Origin: Saprospiraceae bacterium
Lineage (GTDB): Bacteria; Bacteroidota; Bacteroidia; Chitinophagales; Saprospiraceae
DNA length: 33,603 bases
Assembly: GCA_029212405.1 (NCBI GenBank)
Contig: JARGNR010000065.1
Coordinates: 1 to 33,603 of the forward strand
Reading direction: 5' to 3'
Shown: piece after piece, positions 23,961 to 31,918 of the stretch
How positions within the stretch are numbered: position 1 is the stretch's first letter
How the letters are laid out: each line of letters begins with the position of its first letter
The notes under the pieces: generated by a model
What the model saw: only the letters and a program-made list of their open reading frames with translations
What the model was told of the DNA's origin: nothing
Database searches by the model: none
Program-made: the position numbers and the translations under genes

Positions 23961-24961
23961 TCCTTTTTCAACGCTACAAATAAATCTCTCTCAATAATTT
24001 TCTTCAGCTCATCTTTTTCAATTGGCATAAGATTAAAGAATTCATTTATATAAGTTGGACTATCTCTCACTGGATAATCTGAACCAAAAATAAATTTATC
24101 GTATCCGATCTTCTTCATTATTTTAAGAAAATCTTCTTCTGTTTTTGAAGTTGGATATTTGGTGATCTTTGCCACGCCTGATAATTCAAAATAGATTTTA
24201 TGTTTGCTTCTTTCTTTTTCTTGTTGGAAATACAAAACAAATTCATTTAAAAAATCATAGCCAAATTGGTAAAAACCACCTCCATCTCCAGCATGAGCAA
24301 AAATGATTGTTAATGGATCAATCTTATCTAAAATCTCCTTTTTGAAAATTTTGAAATACTCTTTGCCAAATGATTTATCCCAAGCGTTATTGTGGATTAA
24401 TAGTGGTATTTTTCTTTTAGCTACCAATTCAATTACCTTTTGCAATTTTGTTAAATGAATAGAGTCTTTCAAATCCAAATTGCAGGATTGTAAATGAAGT
24501 TTTAAGCCATCTAATTTTAAGTCCTCATCACACCTTTTTATCTCCTTAATTGCAAAATCTTCAAGTGGATTTATTCCATAAAAACCAATTAAATGTTCAG
24601 GATCCGTTTTTACTAATTCAGATAGCAGGTTGTTTTCCCTTTTAACAAATTCTTCTTTGGAAAAGCCTCCTTCCATATTTTTATAGGCATACCCAACCGA
24701 GATTAAGACCATTTTTGCATTCTGGTTATCATTAGAAATTTCAGAAATATTAGAATATTCCTTTTTATCCTTAATTATTTGAAATTGTGATCTTTGAAAA
24801 TCAAATCCTTGAAATGTAAGATTTGAAATTAATTCTGGACTCATAATATGTACGTGATAATCAACAATTTTAATTGGCGCATTTTGGAATTGACCGTTTA
24901 CAGAATTGAACCCGAAAAATCCAATTGTCAGAACTAGCGCTATTTTTATTTTTTTCTTCAT
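23951..24961 (-). CDS. Exported amidohydrolase (TIM-barrel metal-dependent hydrolase)
   Basis: ATG start, 336 residues. MKKKIKIALVLTIGFFGFNS is a Sec signal peptide, with likely cleavage after VNGQ. The amidohydrolase-2 barrel shows the metal ligands DYHVH (Asp34, His36, His38), LLIHNN with His190, IIFAHAGDGG with His223 and FGSDYP with Asp295. This is the pattern of the ACMSD/amidohydrolase-2 family, whose members are decarboxylases or hydrolases of small ring or carboxylate compounds. Export to the periplasm is less common than the cytosolic form. Near-identical 13-base direct repeats lie at both ends of the gene, suggesting mobility as a unit. Confidence 0.85.
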   Translation of the reverse strand: MKKKIKIALVLTIGFFGFNSVNGQFQNAPIKIVDYHVHIMSPELISNLTFQGFDFQRSQFQIIKDKKEYSNISEISNDNQNAKMVLISVGYAYKNMEGGFSKEEFVKRENNLLSELVKTDPEHLIGFYGINPLEDFAIKEIKRCDEDLKLDGLKLHLQSCNLDLKDSIHLTKLQKVIELVAKRKIPLLIHNNAWDKSFGKEYFKIFKKEILDKIDPLTIIFAHAGDGGGFYQFGYDFLNEFVLYFQQEKERSKHKIYFELSGVAKITKYPTSKTEEDFLKIMKKIGYDKFIFGSDYPVRDSPTYINEFFNLMPIEKDELKKIIERDLFVALKKESR

Positions 24962-24967
24962 GGTAAA

Positions 24968-24980
24968 GTGCTATCGTGAT
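24968..24980. repeat. Direct repeat, copy 2 (5' side of the amidohydrolase gene)
   Basis: GTGCTATCGTGAT, seven bases upstream of the amidohydrolase ATG, matches the copy at 23945-23960 apart from a three-base gap. Confidence 0.5.
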
Positions 24981-25033
24981 CAGCAATATATAATTGATAT
25001 GTAGGTTCTGTCAATACCAATCTGTTTTTAAAT

Positions 25034-25429
25034 TTAGGATTCGTATTTGCGATTTGTTGGATGTATAAGTGCTCTTTCTTTACTCCATTTTCTAGTCTTA
25101 CAATAATCGTATTTTAATTCAGCGTCAATAATACAAGAATCGCCATCTATTAGATATAATGCGTTTACAACTCCATATTTCGCAAGGGTGGTATCATTAG
25201 GCATCAGAAACAGTGAATCTTGTCTTCTTTCATAGATGCCTTTTGATTTTATAAATCCAAAATGACCTTCACACTTGAATTCAAACTTATTATTTGAATA
25301 AAATTTATAATGCCAAACAGTTTCAGCCCAAAATCCGTTAAATTCTCCCGAAAATTTATCGTTTTTTGATTCGGATTCACATCCAATTAGAATTATAATA
25401 AATACTCCATATAGTATATTTTGTTTCAT
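25034..25429 (-). CDS. Small hypothetical lipoprotein
   Basis: ATG start, 131 residues. MKQNILYGVFIIILIGC is a lipoprotein signal with Cys17, followed by an acidic spacer (ESESKNDK). The mature part alternates strands and Gly turns (FSGEFNGFWAETVWHYKFYS, GHFGFIKSKGIYERRQDSL, ALYLIDGDSCIIDA), which suits a lipocalin-like or small beta-barrel fold of the kind common in Bacteroidota lipoproteins. It has a basic C-terminus. No family is recognised. Confidence 0.65.
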   Translation of the reverse strand: MKQNILYGVFIIILIGCESESKNDKFSGEFNGFWAETVWHYKFYSNNKFEFKCEGHFGFIKSKGIYERRQDSLFLMPNDTTLAKYGVVNALYLIDGDSCIIDAELKYDYCKTRKWSKERALIHPTNRKYES

Positions 25430-25490
25430 TTATTCTAGTGTTATCCAACACAAATGACCAGATTGCAATTAAAATTTGAGTCGGTTACCA

Positions 25491-25529
25491 TCCTGCTAAA
25501 ATACTGCCTTTTCGATTGTAATGTTATGT
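25491..25529 (-). repeat. Intergenic element ACATAAC ... TTTTAGCAGGA
   Basis: On the minus strand ACATAAC (25523-25529) is followed, 21 bases on, by TTTTAGCAGGA (25491-25501) and then TGGTAACC. It is the third site of this type and lies 62 bases upstream of the lipoprotein start at 25429. Confidence 0.4.
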
Positions 25530-25538
25530 TTCTTTTAT

Positions 25539-26324
25539 TCAGATTTCAATTTCACCCATTAAATAAGTAACTGCCTTTCCTGTTATCTTAACTCGGTCAC
25601 CAAAATATTCACATTTCAAACTACCTTGTCTTTTTGATAATTGTTTTGCTGTAAGAGTTTTCTTATTGAGTTTCTTACTCCACACTGGGGTCAAAGTAGT
25701 ATGTGCCGAACCGGTAACTGGATCTTCATCAACTCCAGCTTGTGGAGCAAAAAATCTTGAAACAAAATCAATTTGCTCTCCTTCTGCAGACACGATCACT
25801 CCTCGTCCACCAACGGCTGCAATTAAATTTAAATCTGGTTTAAAGCCTTCAATTATTTTCTGACTTTGGAAAATCAATAAATAATCGGTTTTCCCTTTGT
25901 AAGCTTCAATAGGTTTGACCCCCAAAGCCTCCACCAATTGCTGTGGGGCATCCACTTTTTCGTAAATGTCAGTAGGGAAGTCTAGAGTAAGATTATCATC
26001 TTTCCTAGTTACGGAAAGCAATCCGCTCGCTCGAGAATGAAAATCGATTCTATCGGACGCATGGTTATAGTATTTGTACAACACATAGGCGGCTGCCAAT
26101 GTCGCGTGTCCACATAAATCCACTTCAACGGTTGGGGTAAACCATCTGATCTCATAATCTTTTCCTTTCTTCACCACAAAAGCTGTTTCAGCTAAATTAT
26201 TTTCTGCACCAATTTTTTGCATGGTATCTTCGTCAATCCATTTATCCAAGACACATACTGCTGCTGGGTTGCCGTGAAATATTTTATCCGTAAAAGCATC
26301 TATTTGGTATAGTTTAATTTTCAT
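25539..26324 (-). CDS. PhzF family isomerase/epimerase
   Basis: ATG start, 261 residues, cytosolic. It shows the two pseudo-symmetric diaminopimelate-epimerase-like domains. The first has LYQIDAFTDKIFHGNPAAVCVL, the catalytic Glu46 in NLAETAF, and VDLCGHATLAAAYVL (68-82). The second has RFFAPQAGVDEDPVTGSAH (190-208) and ends GKAVTYLMGEIEI. PhzF itself isomerises a phenazine precursor, but most family members, like this one standing away from any phz genes, have unknown substrates. The length is normal for the family. Confidence 0.92.
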   Translation of the reverse strand: MKIKLYQIDAFTDKIFHGNPAAVCVLDKWIDEDTMQKIGAENNLAETAFVVKKGKDYEIRWFTPTVEVDLCGHATLAAAYVLYKYYNHASDRIDFHSRASGLLSVTRKDDNLTLDFPTDIYEKVDAPQQLVEALGVKPIEAYKGKTDYLLIFQSQKIIEGFKPDLNLIAAVGGRGVIVSAEGEQIDFVSRFFAPQAGVDEDPVTGSAHTTLTPVWSKKLNKKTLTAKQLSKRQGSLKCEYFGDRVKITGKAVTYLMGEIEI

Positions 26325-26385
26325 TGTCCTTGCACTATTTTTATATAATATGTATCGTACTACTTGCTTGATATAGGATTGATTT

Positions 26386-26532
26386 TTAGGTCTTATTTAG
26401 CAGCGCTCTTAAATCCCAATCTGCAGTATTATGTCCGGCATCTATTCCGCCTCCAATATTTTTTATATGGTCACTCGCAGAAATATCGTGAAAATTTTTC
26501 TTTTCAAGTGATGAACCTAGTAGCATCACCAT
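26386..26532 (-). CDS. 48-residue hypothetical protein just after the thioredoxin-like gene
   Basis: A 48-codon frame starts at an ATG nine bases after the stop of the thioredoxin-like gene, with an AGAAGGGAG purine stretch just ahead that could act as a ribosome binding site. It encodes MVMLLGSSLEKKNFHDIS, then a Gly-rich IKNIGGGIDAGHN and TADWDLRALLNKT. The composition looks like true protein rather than noise. It could be a small gene coupled to the upstream one, or the C-terminal fragment of a lost gene. A rightward frame over the same bases (26364-26558) is a shadow. Confidence 0.4.
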   Translation of the reverse strand: MVMLLGSSLEKKNFHDISASDHIKNIGGGIDAGHNTADWDLRALLNKT

Positions 26533-26541
26533 TTCTCCCTT

Positions 26542-27792
26542 CTACTTCTCTTCATTAATCCTATCAATTAATTTTTGGGTTTCATCATAATTCTGCCCAG
26601 TTTCCTTTGCGATATCTATTGCTTTTTGAGCTTGTAAAAGTGCTTTTTCCTTTTCTCCTGATTTATACAACAAACAGGCATAGGTGTCATTGTAGGAATA
26701 AGAGTTTTTTAGTTCAATTGAACGGATAGAATATTGAATAGCGGTTTTTATTTTGGCAAAATCATCATCGGCAGCAGTTACGAATATTCGCCATGCAAAA
26801 CTATTGAGCTCACTCGCATCATTCCAGATTTCTCGAGTGTATTGGTCCAGTGTTTTTATGTAATTGGATTGATCTCCCATTTTTTCAAAAAAAAGAAGCT
26901 TTGAAGAAAGCACAAGGTTTTTACCTGAGATCATGGCAGTAACTCGTCCATCATTTTCTTTAAACAAATAATCTTCTCCTTTATCGTATGCTTTTATGAT
27001 CTCTATGGTCTGATAAAAGCGTTTCTCATCTTTTTCTTTGATTGCTTTATACATAGTATTACTGAGGATCCATACGATTCTTGTGTCTACCTGATCGATG
27101 TCAAAATGCTCTTTAAAAAGGTCTGCGTTGTTGGATAGAAAACTAAATGCAGAATGATCAAATGGGATGAATATCTCATGATTATGAACGCAGAATTCAT
27201 ATATGAAACGAAGATTTCTTTCTAGCGAGTAGGCTTTTGGTTCGATAGCACCTAAATATTCACTCACAACGGTAGAGTCCAATTCATATGCATCTCTAAG
27301 TATATAAGCATAATCAAACAAAAAGTCAGCAGTTCTATTGCCTGCGTTGTATTGTTCTTTGTATTTGGTCAAAGTCCGATTGGAATTCAACGTCTTGTAT
27401 GCTGTCATATAGAACTCCTCTGGGCTAAATATACCCACCATTCTATGCAATTCATTTCCCTCGCTATCAAAAAAGAGGAAAGTGGGGTGTAATTTAATAT
27501 TATATATCTTGTTGGTTTCTAAGCCCTCTCCCTTCAGTGTATTGATTTCAAAATTCACAAAGTTGGAATTGAAAAATTCAAAAACGCTTTTATCTTTGAA
27601 CGCTGTTTTTTCCATTGTCACACAGGCACCACACCCATCAAAATGAAAGTATAGCATTACTTTTTTATTCTCCTTTTTAGCCAATTCGAATACATCGGAA
27701 TGACTGATTTTTTTGAAAACGATTGTTGTGTCAGTTGCAGAAGTCGTAACACACCAAATAAAGACTAATAGAATAGGTAAAATAGATTTCAT
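26542..27792 (-). CDS. Exported thioredoxin-fold protein with a helical C-terminal half
   Basis: The start is set at the ATG at 27792, giving the signal peptide MKSILPILLVFIWCVTTSAT; the frame runs 41 codons further but that stretch is not signal-like. Residues about 24-140 are a thioredoxin-like domain with HFDGCGACVTMEKTAF (Cys54 and Cys57, CGAC), followed by VNFEINTLKGEG and LHPTFLFFDSEGNELHRMVG (cis-Pro region). This is the thioredoxin-7/DUF255-like class. The remaining 270 residues are helical and end in a tetratricopeptide-like pair (YNDTYACLLYKSGEKEKALL). It probably acts on disulphides in the periplasm. Confidence 0.82.
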   Translation of the reverse strand: MKSILPILLVFIWCVTTSATDTTIVFKKISHSDVFELAKKENKKVMLYFHFDGCGACVTMEKTAFKDKSVFEFFNSNFVNFEINTLKGEGLETNKIYNIKLHPTFLFFDSEGNELHRMVGIFSPEEFYMTAYKTLNSNRTLTKYKEQYNAGNRTADFLFDYAYILRDAYELDSTVVSEYLGAIEPKAYSLERNLRFIYEFCVHNHEIFIPFDHSAFSFLSNNADLFKEHFDIDQVDTRIVWILSNTMYKAIKEKDEKRFYQTIEIIKAYDKGEDYLFKENDGRVTAMISGKNLVLSSKLLFFEKMGDQSNYIKTLDQYTREIWNDASELNSFAWRIFVTAADDDFAKIKTAIQYSIRSIELKNSYSYNDTYACLLYKSGEKEKALLQAQKAIDIAKETGQNYDETQKLIDRINEEK

Positions 27793-28186
27793 AGCTGGTT
27801 TTTTAATAGTGTTTGACGTGGTTTGAAATTGCTGTGAGCAACACCTTTTCAGGTATTCGTGATATATTTTCATGGTAATTGATTGAATATGGAATTCAAT
27901 ATAATTAATATTCAACGAATTTCAATAAAGTACAACATCAAATATCTCAGACAATTAGGGGCATTTGGTAATTCAACCTATTAGAGTAGGATGGAACAAT
28001 CTTACTGCAAGACAAAATAAAATCACAAACCTCATAGGGTATAAATTATAGGTATTTAATCGGTAGTAGTTATGAATAAGTATTGATAGTTTCGAAACTA
28101 TCGTTAGTTGACCCTAACCAATATTATAAATATATCTACCGCTTCACCATGGATCCCGTTCTTGCTTAGTCAATATGTGCTACTCT
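27793..28186. other. 394-base gap with two stacked inverted repeats
   Basis: No gene is convincing here. The perfect 18-base palindrome GATAGTTTCGAAACTATC occupies 28085-28102, and GTTAG pairs with CTAAC immediately after it, from 28103 to about 28118. Both lie about 70-100 bases after the stop of the T9SS protein gene on the minus strand. They may be a terminator or binding sites; there is no strong T-run. The rest is AT-rich sequence. Confidence 0.45.
28085..28102. promoter_or_regulatory. Perfect 18-base palindrome
   Basis: GATAGTTTCGAAACTATC equals its reverse complement and is followed by a GTTAG/CTAAC hairpin. It lies between the three-module T9SS gene and the thioredoxin-like gene. A dimeric regulator site or a stem for transcript ends would both fit. 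Confidence 0.35.
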
Positions 28187-29938
28187 TTACTCTTTTATAA
28201 ATTCAATACTACCTGTTCCTTCATCAGTGGAGATTTTAGCGATGTACATGCCTCGAGGAAGTTGAGATACATTAATTGTTGTCTCTTTGCTATTAGGTTG
28301 TACAACGGATATCTGATTCCCAACAATGTCAAATAAGGTGATCTTCTTTAAAGATGCATCAGAAGATGTAATATTCAGAAAATCATTTACTGGATTTGGA
28401 TAAATAGAAATGTCATCTAGATTTAAGGATTGCTTGCTGCCATCACTCGCCGTTTTGGAAATTTGTTGAATGTCGTCAAATAGGAATGTTGCATTTGCAG
28501 AGGCATCGTTGGGTGTTGCATACCCAAGCATAAATGTCAATACATTGTATATCGGATTGTCCTGGTTGGTAAAGTCCCATGTATATGTAGCCCATTCACC
28601 AGACACGGTCGTTACAGCATCTCGTTCGTCAGCGAAATTGTCGACATTACTTTCTATTTTAAATTTTAGTGTCGTCCCTATCGGTGCATCTGTATAGACT
28701 TTCATTGAAAAGGACCCTACGGTTGACATATCCATGATAAAGTCCGTTAATGCCAATTTACTTTTTGCCCATGGAGCACCTCCACTTCTCACAAATCTTG
28801 CTACGGTTGCACTCGGGTTATTTTCATCAACGTATGGATTGGGGATCACTTCCGCTATCCCTCCACTTTCATTGATAAAGTCGGTTGTCTCAATACTTCC
28901 TTCAAAATCTATGGGTAAGGTGGTAGCTATTGGATCAGGTATTGCAGGTCCCGTGACTTGCATTACATCATCAAACAAGAAGGTAGAAGTAGTACTGCCG
29001 TCTCCGATATTCCCAAAATCAAACATCACCTGTATCCTATTGTAATCATTGGCTTGCCCATAAAAATTCCAGCTTGCGGTTTCCCATGTACCTGTGCTGG
29101 TTGTTAAATAGTCCAAATTGGTTCTACCACTGGCATTTTCTAATTCCAATTTAATTCTCGTACCAATTGGGGCAGTCGTATACACCTTCATGGAGATATG
29201 CCACTCAGTAGATAAGTCGATTGTTTCTTCAATAAATATTTTGCTTCCTGCCCAAAAATCGCCTCCGTCACGCACAATTTGGCACACGGTTGGACTGGGA
29301 TTATCGTCGTCCATTTGTGGGTTTGAAATTACGCTGGCTGATGCTCCTCCGAAATTTAGAAAATCGGTATCCACAACACCAGATTCAAAATCTATGGGTA
29401 GGGTAGCAGGGACAGGAGCTGCGGGTCCTGCGATCTGGTCTACATCATCAAAGTAAAACGTGGAACTGGCAGTCCCATCGCCTACATTGCCAAAATCAAA
29501 CATAAAGACAATTTCGTTGAGGTTATTTTCAGTTCCCGTAAAAACCCATTCTAGGGATTCCCAGGTACCAGAAACCGTAGTGAATGCATCTACCTCTACT
29601 GGTGGCCCCGACCCTTCTAATTTAAATTTGACCGTAGTGCCTACAGGAGCTGTAGTATAGACCTTCATCGTGATTTTTGTCAATTCAGAAAAATCTAGAT
29701 TGTCTGAAAGTAAAATTTTACTACCTGCATAGATAGCGCCACCATCTCTAACAATGCGACCAACAGAAGGGCTTGTATTTATGCCCGAAGGATCAGGGTT
29801 GGTCGTAACAATGGCCGTTCCGCCATCAAAATCAACAAAGTCCGCATTGGAAATGTCCCCTTCAAAATTGATGGGTAGACTTTGTGAAAATCCTGAATAA
29901 AAAGAGAATAATAGGAGTAGTAAACAAAAATTTTTCAT
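28187..29938 (-). CDS. T9SS-exported protein with three tandem carbohydrate-binding-like modules
   Basis: ATG start, 583 residues. The signal peptide ends near SGFSQS (15-20). Three homologous modules of about 155-160 residues follow (about 21-171, 181-330 and 341-493). Each opens LP(I)(N/D)FE, has RIVRDGG-x-x-AGSK, MKVYTTAP(V/I)GT, SGTWE, MFDFGN-x-GDG and closes FDDV. They resemble jelly-roll carbohydrate-binding modules appended to secreted Bacteroidota glycanases. No catalytic domain is present. The C-terminus is a T9SS type A sorting domain (SIYPNPVNDFLNITS, then LFDIVGNQI and GMYIAKI). A TATTTTTG box lies at 29963-29970, 25-32 bases before the ATG. It is probably a surface glycan-binding protein working with the adjacent beta-helix protein. 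Confidence 0.82.
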   Translation of the reverse strand: MKNFCLLLLLFSFYSGFSQSLPINFEGDISNADFVDFDGGTAIVTTNPDPSGINTSPSVGRIVRDGGAIYAGSKILLSDNLDFSELTKITMKVYTTAPVGTTVKFKLEGSGPPVEVDAFTTVSGTWESLEWVFTGTENNLNEIVFMFDFGNVGDGTASSTFYFDDVDQIAGPAAPVPATLPIDFESGVVDTDFLNFGGASASVISNPQMDDDNPSPTVCQIVRDGGDFWAGSKIFIEETIDLSTEWHISMKVYTTAPIGTRIKLELENASGRTNLDYLTTSTGTWETASWNFYGQANDYNRIQVMFDFGNIGDGSTTSTFLFDDVMQVTGPAIPDPIATTLPIDFEGSIETTDFINESGGIAEVIPNPYVDENNPSATVARFVRSGGAPWAKSKLALTDFIMDMSTVGSFSMKVYTDAPIGTTLKFKIESNVDNFADERDAVTTVSGEWATYTWDFTNQDNPIYNVLTFMLGYATPNDASANATFLFDDIQQISKTASDGSKQSLNLDDISIYPNPVNDFLNITSSDASLKKITLFDIVGNQISVVQPNSKETTINVSQLPRGMYIAKISTDEGTGSIEFIKE

Positions 29939-29962
29939 ACGATTAATCGATTATTTAGAAAT

Positions 29963-29970
29963 CAAAAATA
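29963..29970 (-). promoter_or_regulatory. Possible -7 box (TATTTTTG) for the T9SS three-module gene
   Basis: The 8-mer matches TAnnTTTG and ends 25 bases before the ATG at 29938. No clear -33 TTG was found, so support is partial. Confidence 0.3.
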
Positions 29971-30068
29971 ACTTAATACTCGATAATAACGTAAAATAGA
30001 TGTCATTAGAAAACCAGACAGGATCAGGACTTGGTATTTTTACGTCGTTATGACCCTTTGAAACTGTA

Positions 30069-31793
30069 TTAATTGCTTAAACAACCACTCCACGCTCCAT
30101 TTTCATAGGCTTTGACACAATGCGTTGAGAGATCATAAATTAGCATCCCATTGACGGGATTTTGTACAACGGAAGTAGAATCTACTCGGGGTAAGATAAT
30201 ACCACTATTGTTGGATACAACATCTAATACCCCTTGCGGAGATGTAGTGCCAATGCCAATTTTGCCAGTGACTCCACCATTTTGGTTTTGGTATTCAAAA
30301 GCACCGATATCCAAATTCCCTATGGTGTTTCTATTGGCCGAACTTTGATGTTTTACATATTCCAAAGTTAGATTGTGATCAGTTATCAAGGAAGGTGGAA
30401 TCGCATCGCCTTGATTGATGAGCGGTGAATTACTTTGCAAACCAAATTCCTGAGTATTTAGGTCTATGAAAAGCGGATCAGAACCCGTTACATTATTCCC
30501 TAAATCATTTACAGAACCGCTAGGGCTACAATGACAATTTACCCATCCCGTTTTTAGCCAATTATAAGCCATATTAAATGTTCCGTTACCATCTATCATT
30601 GCAAATTTATTTCCCGTATCTGTTGTGAATATCGTATTGTTAAACACTTCTGCCGTCTCATCATTGGTAGAGAGTCTTGTCAATGTAGTATTTCCTATTC
30701 GAGTGGAAATTATGGTATTGTTATAAAAAAATAAATTCCCTTTTCGATAATTTGAGGTATTGCCGCTATCACCTCCATAGTGAGCAATTTGACTGTTGCC
30801 TGCACCATCGGGTTCTATTAAAATATTACCATAGACATGAGTGGAGGAGTAGCTGGCATCATTGATCAATGTGGATGACCCTGAATCCACCAAATCCAGT
30901 TGTCTGTTTCCTGATTCTATCCAATTGTACCGAACCACCAAACCTGCTGACCGGTCTTTGAGGTTATTTCCTAAAGCTCCTGTCCGCAACGGACCGAATC
31001 GATTGTATTGATAGGTAATGCCCAAGGCCTCCGTGTAGGCATTGTGATGAAAAACACTACCCTCTATACCATTGTCATAAATGTAATTGTTCTCAATCAG
31101 AATATTCTCGGAAGCACCGCCAAAAGCTCCAATAAAAATTCCATTTCCTGAATCGCTCAAGGTACAGTTTCGAATAATCAGATTGGCGCCTTTTTCTATA
31201 TATATCGACGCTGCATTATCGACATAGGTTTGAGTTTGTCCATTGTCATCTGTAAACTGGTATGGAGGTCGTCCAGATATTATTTCGAGGTTGTCAATGG
31301 TGATGTAATTGGGTAGTCCATCAGCTGGTGTATTGGAGCCGCCAATTTTAATCACGCCTCGTTGTTCATTCCAATAATTCACTCCGGCGACAGTCACTGC
31401 TCCATTTCCATCAATAACGGGTTGCTGTCCAGCAGGACCATTTACCCCAATGATTTCAATTGGATCTACTGCTGTCCCTTGCCTATTGATTACCCATTTT
31501 TCTTTGTATGCTGCAGCTTGCCAATGAATAAAAACCCGATCTCCTGCTTGTAGTGTGGCCCAAGGTACATCTGAGATGGTAGCAAGAGGTTGGCCCGGGC
31601 CTACATTATAATCCGTACCCATAGAAGGTCGCACTTTCATATGTTTTGAGGAAAGAACTTTCTTATTTTCAGATCGAAAAGTAGCAGGATCTGATATTGA
31701 GTTGTTAATTGGTTGAATATCAACGATTCCAAAATTGAGGATAGAAAGAATCAAAATGATCAGTGGCATAGCATACTTTTTTATATACCTCAA
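30069..31793 (-). CDS. Secreted right-handed beta-helix protein with a tail-fibre-like C-terminus
   Basis: ATG start, 574 residues. A hydrophobic N-terminus (MPLIILILSILNFGIVDI) is a signal peptide or anchor. From about 60 to 500 the repeats (NYITIDNLEIISG, NLIIRNCTLSDSGNGIFIG, ENILIENNYIYDNG, VFNNTIFTT) and the N-x-I-x-x-N asparagine ladders mark a parallel beta-helix of the polysaccharide lyase/pectate lyase-like type; specific lyase residues cannot be confirmed. The last 65 residues (GKIGIGTTSPQGVLDVV, then GIILPRVDSTSVVQNPVNGM and CVKAYENGAWSGC) are the tail-fibre-like module seen on Bacteroidota surface proteins. No T9SS domain is present. It probably binds or cleaves a polysaccharide outside the cell. 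Confidence 0.82.
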   Translation of the reverse strand: MRYIKKYAMPLIILILSILNFGIVDIQPINNSISDPATFRSENKKVLSSKHMKVRPSMGTDYNVGPGQPLATISDVPWATLQAGDRVFIHWQAAAYKEKWVINRQGTAVDPIEIIGVNGPAGQQPVIDGNGAVTVAGVNYWNEQRGVIKIGGSNTPADGLPNYITIDNLEIISGRPPYQFTDDNGQTQTYVDNAASIYIEKGANLIIRNCTLSDSGNGIFIGAFGGASENILIENNYIYDNGIEGSVFHHNAYTEALGITYQYNRFGPLRTGALGNNLKDRSAGLVVRYNWIESGNRQLDLVDSGSSTLINDASYSSTHVYGNILIEPDGAGNSQIAHYGGDSGNTSNYRKGNLFFYNNTIISTRIGNTTLTRLSTNDETAEVFNNTIFTTDTGNKFAMIDGNGTFNMAYNWLKTGWVNCHCSPSGSVNDLGNNVTGSDPLFIDLNTQEFGLQSNSPLINQGDAIPPSLITDHNLTLEYVKHQSSANRNTIGNLDIGAFEYQNQNGGVTGKIGIGTTSPQGVLDVVSNNSGIILPRVDSTSVVQNPVNGMLIYDLSTHCVKAYENGAWSGCLSN

Positions 31794-31918
31794 GTTTACT
31801 TCAAGGAAATGGTAAAAAAGTAAGTGTAAACCCCCAAAAAGAAAGAATAAGTAATTTTGTCAAATACTATCCATATGTGGTTTTGAATATAGCCCCTAGC
31901 TCAGGTGGAATCCGTTTT

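Noticed and set aside
15883-26324. Classic integron with attC sites
   Set aside because: The inverted motifs do not fit RYYYAAC/GTTRRRY cores reliably, and no integrase gene is visible, so only the looser cassette-like idea is kept.
26364-26558. Rightward 64-codon ORF at the end of the thioredoxin-like gene
   Set aside because: It overlaps both the thioredoxin gene's 3' end and the 48-codon minus-strand ORF, and its sequence shows no protein-like features.
28470-29660. Rightward ORFs inside the three-module T9SS gene
   Set aside because: They are antisense shadows of repeated coding sequence; similar translations recur once per module.
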